DNA of 64,000 bases from Stutzerimonas azotifigens (GTDB lineage Bacteria > Pseudomonadota > Gammaproteobacteria > Pseudomonadales > Pseudomonadaceae): positions 248,001 to 312,000 of the forward strand of contig NZ_JAAMRF010000008.1 in the NCBI RefSeq assembly GCF_013522725.1, in the 5' to 3' direction. Positions within the stretch are counted from its first letter, which is position 1. The number at the start of each line of letters is the position of its first letter. Below the pieces are notes generated by a model. The model was not told where the DNA came from. It saw only the letters and a program-made list of their open reading frames with translations, and made no database searches. Positions 1 through 8,520 of the stretch are shown piece by piece. The translations under genes were made by a program, and so were the position numbers.

Positions 1-649
1 CCAGCGGCTGCGGATCTGGGATCCGGTGGTGCTGATGTACCTGGTGCCGGGCGCCTTGCTGCTCGGCGGCTTCATGGCTCTGCTGGCCGGCCTCTCGGCG
101 ACCGCACTGGCCTCGCTGTCGTCGCTGCTCGGCAATCTCACGCTGTTCGGCCTGATCATTGCCTTTCTCCTGGTCGGGGCGCTGCGTAAGGTGCCGGTCT
201 ATGAAAGTTTCGTCGAGGGTGCGCAGGAAGGCTTCGACGTGGCGAAAAGCCTGCTGCCCTACCTGATCGCCATGCTCTGCGCGATTGGCGTGCTGCGCGC
301 CTCGGGTGCGCTCGACTTCGGGCTGGACGGCATTCGCTGGCTGGTCGAAGTACTGGGCTGGGACACACGCTTCGTCGACGCGCTGCCGACGGCGCTGGTC
401 AAGCCGTTCTCCGGCAGTGCAGCGCGGGCAATGCTGATCGAGACGATGCAGAGCCAGGGTGTGGACAGCTTCCCGGCGCTGCTGGCCGCCACGGTGCAGG
501 GCAGCACCGAGACGACCTTTTATGTGCTGGCGGTGTACTTCGGCGCGGTGGGCATCCAGCGCGCCCGGCATGCGGTGGGCTGTGCATTGGCGGCCGACTT
601 CGCCGGCGTGCTGGCCGCCATCGGGGTTTGCTACTGGTTCTTCGGCTAA
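1..649 (+). CDS. SpmA/SpmB-like nucleoside-recognition (Gate domain) membrane protein, C-terminal part
   Basis: The frame is open from base 2 and runs off the left edge, so this is the 3' part of a longer gene. The visible 216 residues are strongly hydrophobic with about five membrane segments. They match the SpmB half of the spore maturation/nucleoside-recognition family: an early VYESFVEGAQEGF stretch, then PFSGSAARAM and QGSTETTFYVLAVYFGAVGI near the end. In Pseudomonas, SpmA and SpmB are commonly fused in one protein of about 400 residues; a fusion is inferred here because the frame continues upstream. The transported substrate is unknown, and the name reflects the Bacillus homologues only. 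A GTG at 26 is an internal codon, not the start. Confidence 0.75.
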   Translation, partial: QRLRIWDPVVLMYLVPGALLLGGFMALLAGLSATALASLSSLLGNLTLFGLIIAFLLVGALRKVPVYESFVEGAQEGFDVAKSLLPYLIAMLCAIGVLRASGALDFGLDGIRWLVEVLGWDTRFVDALPTALVKPFSGSAARAMLIETMQSQGVDSFPALLAATVQGSTETTFYVLAVYFGAVGIQRARHAVGCALAADFAGVLAAIGVCYWFFG

Positions 650-657
650 CACTGCAC

Positions 658-678
658 GGGCGCCTGTATCAGGCGCCC
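658..678. terminator. Bidirectional hairpin between convergent genes
   Basis: GGGCGCCTG (658-666) and CAGGCGCCC (670-678) form a perfect 9-bp stem with a 3-base loop. It sits 9 bases after the SpmB-like stop and 9 bases before the stop of the convergent AbrB-type gene, so it can end transcription from both sides. There is no T-run. Confidence 0.6.
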
Positions 679-686
679 GCGTGTGC

Positions 687-1718
687 TCAGGGTTTGGCGC
701 GCAGCCAGAGGCGGAACAGCGGCTCGGCGAGGAACATCACCAGGAACAGACGCAGCACCTGCAGCGCAGTGACCAGGGCCACCGACAGCTGCAGTGCTTC
801 GGCGGTCAGGCACAGCTCGGTGATGCCGCCGGGCATCATGCCCAGCATCAGCGAGGTCTGATTCAGCGTCGCCAGCCAGCCAAGCCCTTCGGCCATCACC
901 GCGGCGGCGATCATTGCCAGCAGGGTGAACAGCAGTACCCGCATCAGAAAGCCCGGGGCGTTGCGAAAGAACGGCCGGTCGAAATGGCACCCCAGCGAGC
1001 AGCCGATCAGCCACTGGCCAAACTTGCCGGCTTCAGGCGGCAGGCCCACATGCAGGTCGAAAGCGACCGCGGCGATGGCGCAGGCCGTCAGCGGGCCGAG
1101 CATCCAGGGGTTGGGTTGGCCCAGGCGCTTCCACAGGAGCGCGAGCAGCGCGCCGGCCGGCATCAGCAGCGCGAGCCACGGCCAGCTGACGGGGTAGGGC
1201 GCTGGCGGCTCGACCGGCGGCAGGCTCCAGGTAAACAGCGCCGGGACCACCAGTACAACCAGTAGCAGACGCAAGCTGTGGGAGGCGGCCACCCGGGCCG
1301 GTTGCGCATCGTGGCGGGCTGCGAGGTTGACCATTTCGCTGGCGCCCCCCGGCATGCTTGCGAAGAACGCGGTGGCGCGATCGACGCCGCCGCGCATCAG
1401 GACATAGATGCCGATCAACCCGAGCAGCAGCGTTCCGACGGCACCGACGAAGATGACCCCGAAGTGGCTCAGGACCTGCTCCATCACCTCGCTGGTGAAG
1501 TGTAGGCCGATGGCGCTGGCGATGATCCATTGCCCGACCTGACGACCGCGCGGAACTTCTTCGACCAGCCAGCCGCAGCAGCGGATCGCGATCACCGCCA
1601 GCAGCGAGCCGACCATCCAGGGCAGTGGCCAGCCGGCCAGGCTGGCCAGCCAGCCGCCGACGGCGCCGACCAAGGGGGTTGCCCACCAGGCGGGAAGTCG
1701 GCCCCGCATGTCAGGCAT
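687..1718 (-). CDS. AbrB-family membrane protein
   Basis: A 343-residue integral membrane protein with about ten hydrophobic segments in two related halves. This is the duplicated AbrB domain (TIGR03082 type) often labelled 'ammonia monooxygenase-like' in databases. The repeated signature SMPGGASEM (first half) and GMMPGGITEL (second half) is visible. The ATG overlaps the tctA stop by 8 bases, so it is the last gene of the tctC-tctB-tctA message and translationally coupled. AbrB proteins often sit beside tripartite tricarboxylate transporters, but their own substrate is not established. There is no sequence relation to the Bacillus regulator AbrB. Confidence 0.8.
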   Translation of the reverse strand: MPDMRGRLPAWWATPLVGAVGGWLASLAGWPLPWMVGSLLAVIAIRCCGWLVEEVPRGRQVGQWIIASAIGLHFTSEVMEQVLSHFGVIFVGAVGTLLLGLIGIYVLMRGGVDRATAFFASMPGGASEMVNLAARHDAQPARVAASHSLRLLLVVLVVPALFTWSLPPVEPPAPYPVSWPWLALLMPAGALLALLWKRLGQPNPWMLGPLTACAIAAVAFDLHVGLPPEAGKFGQWLIGCSLGCHFDRPFFRNAPGFLMRVLLFTLLAMIAAAVMAEGLGWLATLNQTSLMLGMMPGGITELCLTAEALQLSVALVTALQVLRLFLVMFLAEPLFRLWLRAKP

Positions 1719-3222
1719 TGGCCTGCGTGGCCGCGCGACGACGCTTGAGCGCCCAGCGAATGCCCGGCATCGCCAGCATGAAGATCGCCAACGCCCAGAG
1801 CGTCAGGGTGATCGGGCTGCCCCATAGAATGCCCAGCTCGCCGTTGGAGATCGACAGGGCGCGGCGCAGGTTGTCTTCCATCATCTCGCCGAGCACGAAG
1901 CCCAGGATCAGCGAGGACAGCGGGAAGTCAAGCTTGCGCAGCAGGTAGCCGAACACCCCGAGGCCGATCATCAGCACCAGGTCGAAGGTGGTGCTGTGCA
2001 CCGAGTAGACGCCGACCAGGCTGATCGCGGTGATCACCGGCACCAGGACCCAGTTCGGCACGCTGAGCATGCGGGAGAACAGGCCCACCAGCGGGATGTT
2101 CATTACCAGCAGGATCACGTTGCCGATGAACAGCGAGGCGATCAGGCCCCAGACCACGTCGGGCTGTTGTTCGAATAACAGCGGGCCGGGCGTGATGTTG
2201 TAGAGCGTCAGTGCGCCGATCATCACCGCGGTGGTGCCGGAGCCGGGGACGCCGAGGGTCAGCATCGGGATCAGCGAGCCGCAGGCCGAGGCGTTGTTCG
2301 CCGCTTCCGGTGCGGCGAGACCGCGCAGGTCGCCATCACCGAAACGGCCCTTTTCACCGGCCATGCGCTTTTCGGTCATGTAGGTCATGGCGCTGGCGAT
2401 GGTCGCACCGGCGCCGGGCAGGGTGCCGATCACGAAGCCCGCCGTGGCGCTGCGGATCATGGTCCAGAAGGTCAGGCCGAACTCCTTGGCATTGAACAGC
2501 ATGCGGCCGCTGGCCTTGACCACCTGCTGACCGCTGTGGGTTTTTTCCAGCATCAGCAGGATCTCGCTGACGCTGAAGAAGCCGATCACCACGATGACGA
2601 ACTGGATACCGTCGGACAGGCTCACGCTGTCGAAGGTGAAGCGGTAGACACCCGTCGTCGAGTCCACCCCGACCGTGGCCAGCGTCAGGCCGATCAGGGC
2701 CGACATCAAGGTCTTCACCGGTTTGTCGCCCACCATGCCGCCGAGGCAGGCGATGGCGAAGATCATCAGGACGAAGTATTCGGCCGGGCCGAAGGCTACC
2801 GCCCATTTCGCCAGCAGCGGAGCGAACAGCACCACGCCGCAGGTGGCGATGATACTGCCGATGAACGAGCTGACCGCCGATAGCGACAGCGCAATACCGG
2901 CCTTGCCCTGGCGGGCCAGCGGGTAGCCGTCGAGGGTGGTCATCACCGCGGCGGCGTCGCCCGGGACGTTGAGCAGGATCGCCGAAATGCGACCGCCGTA
3001 TTCACAGCCGAGGTACACCGCGGCGAGCAGGATCAACGCGGTTTCCGGCGGCAGTCCGAGGGCGAAGGCCAGCGGCAGCAGTAGCGCTACGCCATTGATC
3101 GGACCGAGGCCGGGCAGCAGGCCCACGACGGTACCGACGAACGCGCCGAACAGTGCCACCAGCAGGTTGGTCGGCCGGGTGGCGACGTCAAATCCCTGCA
3201 TCAGGAAATTCAGGGTTTCCAT
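1711..3222 (-). CDS. tctA: Tripartite tricarboxylate transporter large permease TctA
   Basis: A 503-residue, 12-segment inner-membrane permease, the large subunit of a tripartite tricarboxylate transporter. It imports citrate-like carboxylates with TctB and the periplasmic receptor TctC, driven by an ion gradient. Family signatures are visible: GLLPGLGPINGVALLLPL near residue 40 and GTLPGAGATIASAMTY in the second half, the repeated PGxGxxxA loops of TctA. The start was set at METLNFLMQGF because GGAGAG precedes it by a few bases; an extension to 3276 would add a Cys/Arg-rich, non-homologous leader. It begins one base after the tctB stop and overlaps the AbrB-type gene at its end. Confidence 0.93.
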   Translation of the reverse strand: METLNFLMQGFDVATRPTNLLVALFGAFVGTVVGLLPGLGPINGVALLLPLAFALGLPPETALILLAAVYLGCEYGGRISAILLNVPGDAAAVMTTLDGYPLARQGKAGIALSLSAVSSFIGSIIATCGVVLFAPLLAKWAVAFGPAEYFVLMIFAIACLGGMVGDKPVKTLMSALIGLTLATVGVDSTTGVYRFTFDSVSLSDGIQFVIVVIGFFSVSEILLMLEKTHSGQQVVKASGRMLFNAKEFGLTFWTMIRSATAGFVIGTLPGAGATIASAMTYMTEKRMAGEKGRFGDGDLRGLAAPEAANNASACGSLIPMLTLGVPGSGTTAVMIGALTLYNITPGPLLFEQQPDVVWGLIASLFIGNVILLVMNIPLVGLFSRMLSVPNWVLVPVITAISLVGVYSVHSTTFDLVLMIGLGVFGYLLRKLDFPLSSLILGFVLGEMMEDNLRRALSISNGELGILWGSPITLTLWALAIFMLAMPGIRWALKRRRAATQANA

Positions 3223-3223
3223 A

Positions 3224-3667
3224 TCAGCTCTCCAGGAAGCGCAGCACGCCGAGCGGCAGCGGCACGTCGAGTGCATAGTCGAACAAGGCGTAAAGCAGCA
3301 CGCCGAGCAGTACGCCGCTCAGAGCGCAAGCCCAGAGTCGGCCGTTGAACAGCAGGCCGATGCAGAAGCCGGCCAGCGCGGTGCTGATGACGAAGCCCAG
3401 GGGCTCGAACAGCAGGGCGTAGGCGAGCAGCGCGGCGATGCAGAGGGCCACGCGGCTGGCCATCGTCCAGTCGAAGGCGGGCGTCGCCTCGCCTTTAGGC
3501 TTGACCAGCAGCCAGAGCGAGCCGCAGGCCATCAGGAGGATCAGTAGCAAGGGGTAGGCGCGCGGGCCCACCGGGTCGTAGGCGAAGGGCGCCTGGAATC
3601 CCCAGGCGATCAGCCCCAGGCCGACACAGGCCAACAGCCACAGCGCGGCGAAGACTCTTACGTACAT
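3224..3667 (-). CDS. tctB: Tripartite tricarboxylate transporter small permease TctB
   Basis: A 147-residue protein with four predicted membrane helices, the small membrane subunit of the tct transporter. The sequence is poorly conserved in this family, so assignment rests on the four-helix pattern, the PVGPRAYPLLL motif after helix 1, and its place between tctC and tctA. I chose the ATG at 3667 (MYVRVF), with GAGG about ten bases upstream. A TTG at 3694 would add nine residues and is less likely. One base separates its stop from the tctA start, so the two are translationally coupled. Confidence 0.88.
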   Translation of the reverse strand: MYVRVFAALWLLACVGLGLIAWGFQAPFAYDPVGPRAYPLLLILLMACGSLWLLVKPKGEATPAFDWTMASRVALCIAALLAYALLFEPLGFVISTALAGFCIGLLFNGRLWACALSGVLLGVLLYALFDYALDVPLPLGVLRFLES

Positions 3668-3757
3668 GAAGGGGTACCTCGGAGGGCGGAACAAGGCCCT
3701 TCACCACGGGAAGGGCGCACGGTCGATGCTCCTCGCAGGCCGCGAGGGGCAGTCCGG

Positions 3758-4732
3758 TTATTTGACGAGGCCGAATTCGCCGGCCAGCGCCTTGTACTGC
3801 TCGACCTGCTGCTTGACGAACGCGTCGAGTTCTTCACCGGTCATCGAGAGCGGGAACAGGTCGCGCTGCTCGCGCAGGGTGGCGAAATCTTCATCGGCGA
3901 GCAGGGTGTCGAACTGGGTCTTCCACCAGTTGAAGTCCTCGTCGCTCACCTCAGGCCCCATGTAGAAGCCGCGGATCACCGGCCAGCTGATGTCGAAGCC
4001 CTGCTCCTTGGCGGTAGGAATGTCGGCGAGCTTGCCCGGCAGGCGCTCATCCGACAGGACGGCGAGAATGCGCACCTTGCCGGCGTCGAGTTGCGGTGTC
4101 ACTTCACCCAACCCGCTGCTAGTCACCTGAACGTGGCCGCCGAGCATGGCGGTGAGGGTTTCGCCACCGCCTTCGAAGGCGACGTAGCGCAGCTTCTGCG
4201 GATCGACGCCGGCGGCGCGGGCGATCAGGGCGGTCTGCATCCAGTCCTGGCCGCCGATGGTGGCGCCTGCGCCGAAGACGACGCTGCCCGGGTCTTTCTT
4301 GACCGCCGCGATCAGGTCGTCGAGGTCCTGGTAGGGAGAGTCGGCGCGAACCGAGATGGCGCCATAGTCGGTGCCGACGGCCGCCAGCCAGCGCACGGCG
4401 GTTTCGTCGTAACGGCCGAATTTGCCCTGGGCCAGGTTCAGCAGCGAGCCGCTGGAGAATGCCACCACGGTGCCGGGCTCGCCGGCGCGCTGGGCGACCA
4501 CCGAGTTGTAGGCGACCGCGCCGACGCCGCCGGGCATGTAGGTCACGCGCATCGGCGACTTAAGCAGACCGGCGTCTTTAAGACCGCTCTGGGCGAGCTT
4601 GCAGGTCAGGTCGAAACCGCCGCCGGGCTTGGCCGGAGCGATGCATTCGGGGCGCTTGGGTTCGGCCAGCAACTGACTGGAAAGCAGCAGGCACGAGCTG
4701 AGCAGGGCAAAACGGCTGAGAGCGGTTTTCAT
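3758..4732 (-). CDS. tctC: Tricarboxylate-binding periplasmic receptor TctC (Bug family)
   Basis: A 324-residue periplasmic solute-binding protein of the TctC/Bug family. It has a Sec signal peptide (MKTALSRF, hydrophobic core, cleavage near SSQLLAEP at about residue 23). The mature protein starts with the typical PAKPGGGFDLTCK ligand-loop motif and contains the second loop GATIGGQDW. It captures a citrate-like ligand and passes it to TctAB. It is the first gene of the minus-strand operon and is transcribed divergently from tctDE, the usual regulator position. A CGGAG ribosome site is preceded by an AAAACAACA tract (4751-4759, minus strand) that resembles an Hfq/Crc CA motif. Confidence 0.92.
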   Translation of the reverse strand: MKTALSRFALLSSCLLLSSQLLAEPKRPECIAPAKPGGGFDLTCKLAQSGLKDAGLLKSPMRVTYMPGGVGAVAYNSVVAQRAGEPGTVVAFSSGSLLNLAQGKFGRYDETAVRWLAAVGTDYGAISVRADSPYQDLDDLIAAVKKDPGSVVFGAGATIGGQDWMQTALIARAAGVDPQKLRYVAFEGGGETLTAMLGGHVQVTSSGLGEVTPQLDAGKVRILAVLSDERLPGKLADIPTAKEQGFDISWPVIRGFYMGPEVSDEDFNWWKTQFDTLLADEDFATLREQRDLFPLSMTGEELDAFVKQQVEQYKALAGEFGLVK

Positions 4733-5161
4733 CTTGGATCTCCGGTGGAGTGTTGTTTTCGTTCAGCAAGCGGTGCGTTACGACGGCGCGGCACAGGGGC
4801 TGCGGTCGAGGCGCGAAGTACGGCGACACGAGGTCAACGCACGGGATAAGGGCGATTGCGCCTTGGCGCGGGGATTGGAGTGCGGGTGCAGGGCACCGGG
4901 CGGAGCGGTTCGCTCGACACCAGGGTGCGGGGAAGCAGGCGAATAAACCTTTCTGACGGCAGTCAGCATGGGTGTTTCTCCAGTCTTGTTTTTCTTTTAG
5001 CGGCAGCGGGGCTGCCGTGGCGGATGGATCGAGCCATCCGTTCCAGATCCTAGACAGTCAAGCTTTCGCCAAGCTTTCAGTTACAAATCTGCCCCTGCAG
5101 CGGACCGGCGGTAGCCCCTTGCAGTACACTTCGCTTCCCTTTCGCGCGGCCAGGAGGTTCC
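4733..5161. promoter_or_regulatory. tctC/tctD divergent control region
   Basis: 429 bases without a gene between the divergent tctC and tctD starts. The region holds two adjacent hairpins (CGGCAGC/GCTGCCG at 5001-5017 and CGGATGG/CCATCCG at 5021-5040) and the 11-bp-spaced direct repeat listed separately. An A-rich tract on the minus strand lies just outside the hairpins. I cannot place exact -35/-10 elements. Both operon promoters must lie here or in the neighbouring gene ends. Confidence 0.6.
5059..5078 (+). promoter_or_regulatory. Candidate TctD operator (tandem CAAGCTTTC)
   Basis: CAAGCTTTC occurs at 5059-5067 and again at 5070-5078, an exact repeat with an 11-bp period. OmpR-type regulators, including the PmrA/QseB-like subgroup to which TctD belongs, bind tandem half-sites spaced one helical turn apart. 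The site lies 84 bases before tctD, inside the divergent region. Binding is inferred. Confidence 0.5.
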
Positions 5162-5833
5162 ATGCGGATTCTGCTCGTCGAGGATCATCCCCAGCTGGCC
5201 GACAGCGTCTCCCAGGCGTTGCGCAGCGCCGGCTGGACGGTGGACCTGCTGCACGACGGTGTCGCCGCCGACCTTGCCCTGGCCAGCGAAGAGTATGCGC
5301 TGACCATCCTCGACGTCGGGCTGCCGCGGCTGGACGGATTCGAGGTGCTGGCGCGTCTGCGAGAGCGCGGCAAGACATTGCCGGTGCTGATGCTGACGGC
5401 CCGCAGCGAGGTGAAGGATCGCGTCCATGGCCTCAATCTCGGTGCCGACGATTACCTGGCCAAGCCTTTCGAACTGTCCGAGCTGGAAGCGCGGGTCAAG
5501 GCGCTGCTGCGTCGCAGTGTGCTGGGGGGCGAGCAGTTGCAGCGCTGCGGCGGCCTGGTCTACGACCTTGGCACCCGCCGTTTCAGCCTCGACGACGAGC
5601 CCATGAGCCTCACCTCGCGTGAGCAGTCGGTGCTCGAGGCGCTGATCGCCCGGCCCGGGAGGGTCATGAGTAAGGATCAACTGGCGGCCCAGGTCTTCGG
5701 TCTCGACCAGGAGGCCAGTCCCGACGCCATCGAGATCTACATCCATCGCCTGCGCAAGAAGCTCGAAGGCAGCCAGGTGCGGATCGTCACCTTCCGCGGT
5801 CTGGGCTATCTCCTGGAGCCGATGGATGGCTGA
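5162..5833 (+). CDS. tctD: Response regulator TctD (OmpR family)
   Basis: A 223-residue OmpR-type response regulator. The receiver domain (1-115) has the acidic pair E7/D8, phospho-acceptor D51 in ILDVGLP, T79 and K101. A winged-helix DNA-binding domain (about 125-220) ends in the IEIYIHRLRKKL recognition region. It is paired with the overlapping sensor gene tctE and divergent from tctCBA, so it most likely activates tctCBA when a tricarboxylate is sensed. In P. aeruginosa the homologues PA0756-PA0757 lie beside the porin gene opdH; no such porin gene is present here. An AGGAGG ribosome site precedes the ATG. Confidence 0.92.
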   Translation: MRILLVEDHPQLADSVSQALRSAGWTVDLLHDGVAADLALASEEYALTILDVGLPRLDGFEVLARLRERGKTLPVLMLTARSEVKDRVHGLNLGADDYLAKPFELSELEARVKALLRRSVLGGEQLQRCGGLVYDLGTRRFSLDDEPMSLTSREQSVLEALIARPGRVMSKDQLAAQVFGLDQEASPDAIEIYIHRLRKKLEGSQVRIVTFRGLGYLLEPMDG

Positions 5834-7220
5834 TGTTGGCAGCCTTCGCTGGAGTCTGTTGCGACGGTTGTCCGTGTTGCTCGCGTTGTTGCTGCTAGTG
5901 AGTGGCTGGAGCGCCTACTGGAATGGCCGGGCTGCGGCCGATACCGCCTACGACCGCACGCTACTGGCTTCTGCCCGGGCCATCGCCGAGGGGTTGAGCA
6001 CCCACAGCGGCCAGCTCAGTGCCAACGTACCCTACGTCGCGCTCGACACCTTCGCCTACGACATCGCAGGACGCATCTATTACCAGGTGCTCGATGGCCG
6101 AGGGCAGCTGGTTTCCGGTTATGACGACCTGCCTGCGGCTCCGGCCGGCACGCCGCGTACCGATGACTATCCGGCGCTTGCGTGGTTTTACGATGGCCAG
6201 TACCGCGGTCACGGCGTACGCGTGGTAAGTCTGCTGCAGCCGCTGAGCGAGCCTGAAATGCAGGGCATGGTCGAAATACGTGTCGCCGAAACCCAGGGCG
6301 CACGCGAAGCGATGGCGCGTAGCCTGTTGACCGATACCTTGTGGCGGCTTGGCCTGCTGGCAGTGGCCGCCCTTGTGCTCGTTTGGCTGGCCGTCGGCGC
6401 GGCGTTGCGCCCGCTGGGCAAGATCAGCGAGGCGGTGGAGGAACGCCAACCCGACGACCTGCGCCCGCTGCGCCTGGTCAGCGTGCAGCGCGAGCTCAAG
6501 CCTCTGGTGGTCGCGATCAACCATTTCACCGAGCGTCTGCGCGGCCAGTTCGAGCGCCAGGCCCAGTTCATCGCCGATGCGTCCCACGAACTGCGCACGC
6601 CGCTGGCCGCCCTCAAGGCCAGGATCGAACTGGGATTGCGCCAGCAGAATCCGACGGCCTGGCGCGAAACCCTGGAAGACGCGGAGCAAAACACCGACCG
6701 GCTGACGCACCTGGCCAACCAGTTGCTGTCGTTGGCGCGCATCGAAAGCGGCGCCCAGGCGGTTGCCGAGGGCGGGGCACAACGCCTCGACCTGAGTCAA
6801 TTGGCCCGCGAGCTGGGGCTGGCGATGGCGGCGCTGGCGCACAAGCGCGGTGTTGCGCTTGCGCTGGAGGCCGAGCGCCCGGTGTGGGTGCTGGGCGAGC
6901 CGACACTGCTCAACGAGCTGCTCAGCAACCTGCTGGACAATGCCCTGGCACATACGCCGCCCGGCGGAAACGTGGTGTTGCGGGTGGTCGAACCCGGCAT
7001 GCTCGAGGTCGAGGACGACGGTCCGGGGATTCCCGCGCAGGAACGTGACAAGGTCTTCGCGCGCTTCTACCGTCGCCATACCGAAGGCATGGGTGCCGGC
7101 CTCGGGCTGGCCATCGTCGGCGAGATCTGCCGCGCTCACCGGGCCGGAATCAGACTGGATCAGGGCGAGCTCGGCGGGCTGCGGGTGCGGGTCGAATTTC
7201 CCGACAGCGGCCCGGCCTAG
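5826..7220 (+). CDS. tctE: Sensor histidine kinase TctE
   Basis: A 464-residue membrane sensor kinase. It has a transmembrane helix at about 11-27, a periplasmic 2CSK_N-type domain to about 165, a second helix at about 171-193, a HAMP-like linker, and a HisKA domain with H254 in the DASHELRTPL motif. A HATPase domain carries the N box (LLSNLLDNAL), the G1 box (DDGPGIP) and GAGLGLAIV. It should sense a tricarboxylate in the periplasm and phosphorylate TctD D51. The start overlaps the tctD stop by 8 bases, so the pair is translationally coupled. Confidence 0.92.
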   Translation: MADVGSLRWSLLRRLSVLLALLLLVSGWSAYWNGRAAADTAYDRTLLASARAIAEGLSTHSGQLSANVPYVALDTFAYDIAGRIYYQVLDGRGQLVSGYDDLPAAPAGTPRTDDYPALAWFYDGQYRGHGVRVVSLLQPLSEPEMQGMVEIRVAETQGAREAMARSLLTDTLWRLGLLAVAALVLVWLAVGAALRPLGKISEAVEERQPDDLRPLRLVSVQRELKPLVVAINHFTERLRGQFERQAQFIADASHELRTPLAALKARIELGLRQQNPTAWRETLEDAEQNTDRLTHLANQLLSLARIESGAQAVAEGGAQRLDLSQLARELGLAMAALAHKRGVALALEAERPVWVLGEPTLLNELLSNLLDNALAHTPPGGNVVLRVVEPGMLEVEDDGPGIPAQERDKVFARFYRRHTEGMGAGLGLAIVGEICRAHRAGIRLDQGELGGLRVRVEFPDSGPA

Positions 7221-7355
7221 CACTACCGCTCGCCGGAATTCGCAATGCTGCACGGCTGTGGTCTGCCGACCCACGGCTTTTCATTCGTGCAGCCGTCCCG
7301 GACCGGTTAAACTCCGCGTTCCGATCGAAACGGCCCAAAAGGTTCGGTCGGAATT

Positions 7356-7364
7356 AACAACAAC
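7356..7364 (+). promoter_or_regulatory. CA motif ahead of the TAXI receptor gene
   Basis: AACAACAAC lies 7 bases before the GGAG ribosome site of the TAXI receptor gene. It fits the AANAANAA pattern bound by Hfq with Crc in Pseudomonas mRNAs under catabolite repression. Function is inferred from pattern and position. Confidence 0.5.
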
Positions 7365-7381
7365 TCAAAAGGAGATCTCCC

Positions 7382-8347
7382 ATGAAAGGCAAATCCTTCG
7401 CATGGGTCCTGTCTGCAGCACTGGCGGGTACCACCCTGGCTGGCGTAGCACAGGCCGAGAGCAAATTCGTCACCATCGGCACCGGCGGTCAGACCGGCGT
7501 TTACTATGTGGCCGGCCAGTCGATCTGTCGCTTCGTCAACCGTAACGCCGAGAACATCAAGTGCAACGCCCCCGCCAGCGGCGGCGGCGTAGCCAACGTC
7601 AACGGTCTGCGCAGCGGCGAATTCAACTTCGGCATCATGCAGTCCGACCACCAGTACAAGGCGATGGAAGGTGTCGAGCCCTTCAAGAACGAAGGCAAGA
7701 TGGAAGACATCCGTGCCGTGTTCTCCTTGCAGAGCGAAGTCTTCACCGTGCTGGCGCGCCGTGACGCCAACATCAAGAGTCTGGACGACCTCAAGGGCAA
7801 GCGCGTGAACATCGGCAACCCGGGTTCCGGTCAGCGCGACACCCTGGAAGAGATCATGCAGGTCAAGGGCTGGGACCGTTCGGTGTTCTCCCTGGCTTCC
7901 GAGCTCAAGCCGGCCGAGCAGGCCAGCGCCCTGGGCGACAACAACATCGACGCGATGACCTACTTCGTCGGTCATCCCAACGGGGCGATCCAGGAAGCGA
8001 CCACTACCGTCGACGCGGTACTGGTTCCGATCACCGGGCCGGAAATCGACAAGCTGCTGTCCGAGAAGAGCTACTACACCAAGGCCGAGATTCCTGGCGG
8101 TCTGTACAAGGGCAACGACAGTGCCACTCAGTCGATCGGCGGCAAGGCCGTTCTGTCGACCACCGCCGGTACCGACGCTGAAACCGTCTACCAGCTGGTC
8201 AAGGCGGTGTTCGAGAACCTCGAGCGCTTCCAGCGCCTGCATCCTGCATTCGCAGACCTCAAGGCCGAGGACATGATCAAGGTGGGTCTGTCCGCGCCGC
8301 TGCACGAAGGTGCCGAGCGTTACTACAAGGAACGTGGCTGGCTGTAA
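7382..8347 (+). CDS. TAXI-family TRAP transporter substrate-binding protein
   Basis: A 321-residue periplasmic receptor with a signal peptide ending near AGVAQAES (about residue 23). The mature N terminus, FVTIGTGGQTGVYYVAGQSICRFVN, is characteristic of TAXI (TRAP-associated extracytoplasmic immunogenic) proteins, followed by the conserved VNIGNPGSGQRDTLEEIM. It binds an unidentified anionic substrate (family members bind small acids such as glutamate or other dicarboxylates) for the fused permease encoded downstream. An excellent AAAGGAG ribosome site precedes the ATG. The gap to the permease gene contains a terminator-like hairpin, so the receptor may be made in excess. Confidence 0.9.
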   Translation: MKGKSFAWVLSAALAGTTLAGVAQAESKFVTIGTGGQTGVYYVAGQSICRFVNRNAENIKCNAPASGGGVANVNGLRSGEFNFGIMQSDHQYKAMEGVEPFKNEGKMEDIRAVFSLQSEVFTVLARRDANIKSLDDLKGKRVNIGNPGSGQRDTLEEIMQVKGWDRSVFSLASELKPAEQASALGDNNIDAMTYFVGHPNGAIQEATTTVDAVLVPITGPEIDKLLSEKSYYTKAEIPGGLYKGNDSATQSIGGKAVLSTTAGTDAETVYQLVKAVFENLERFQRLHPAFADLKAEDMIKVGLSAPLHEGAERYYKERGWL

Positions 8348-8453
8348 GGATCTGAGCGGGCGTTCGCGCCTGCATCCGCTATCGTTGCCATAGCTGCTGT
8401 GGCGAGGGTAGCGGGGGCGCTCTCGTCCGCAACGCCCGATCTTGCTCCATTCG

Positions 8454-8484
8454 AAAACCCGCGTGTCGGCAGGCCGCGGGTTTT
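8454..8484 (+). terminator. Terminator/attenuator hairpin between receptor and permease genes
   Basis: AAAACCCGCG (8454-8463) and CGCGGGTTTT (8475-8484) are perfect 10-bp arms around an 11-base loop, ending in a T-run in the sense direction: a standard intrinsic terminator. It lies 107 bases after the receptor stop and 36 bases before the permease start. It may let only a fraction of transcripts continue. Confidence 0.75.
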
Positions 8485-8520
8485 GCCTTGCTCCGATTAG
8501 CCGAATGCAGGTCCCATTCC

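Noticed and set aside
7382-8484. Possible riboswitch in the long TAXI leader or the receptor-permease gap
   Set aside because: Only a simple terminator hairpin and a CA motif are visible; no conserved multi-helix aptamer pattern that I recognise.
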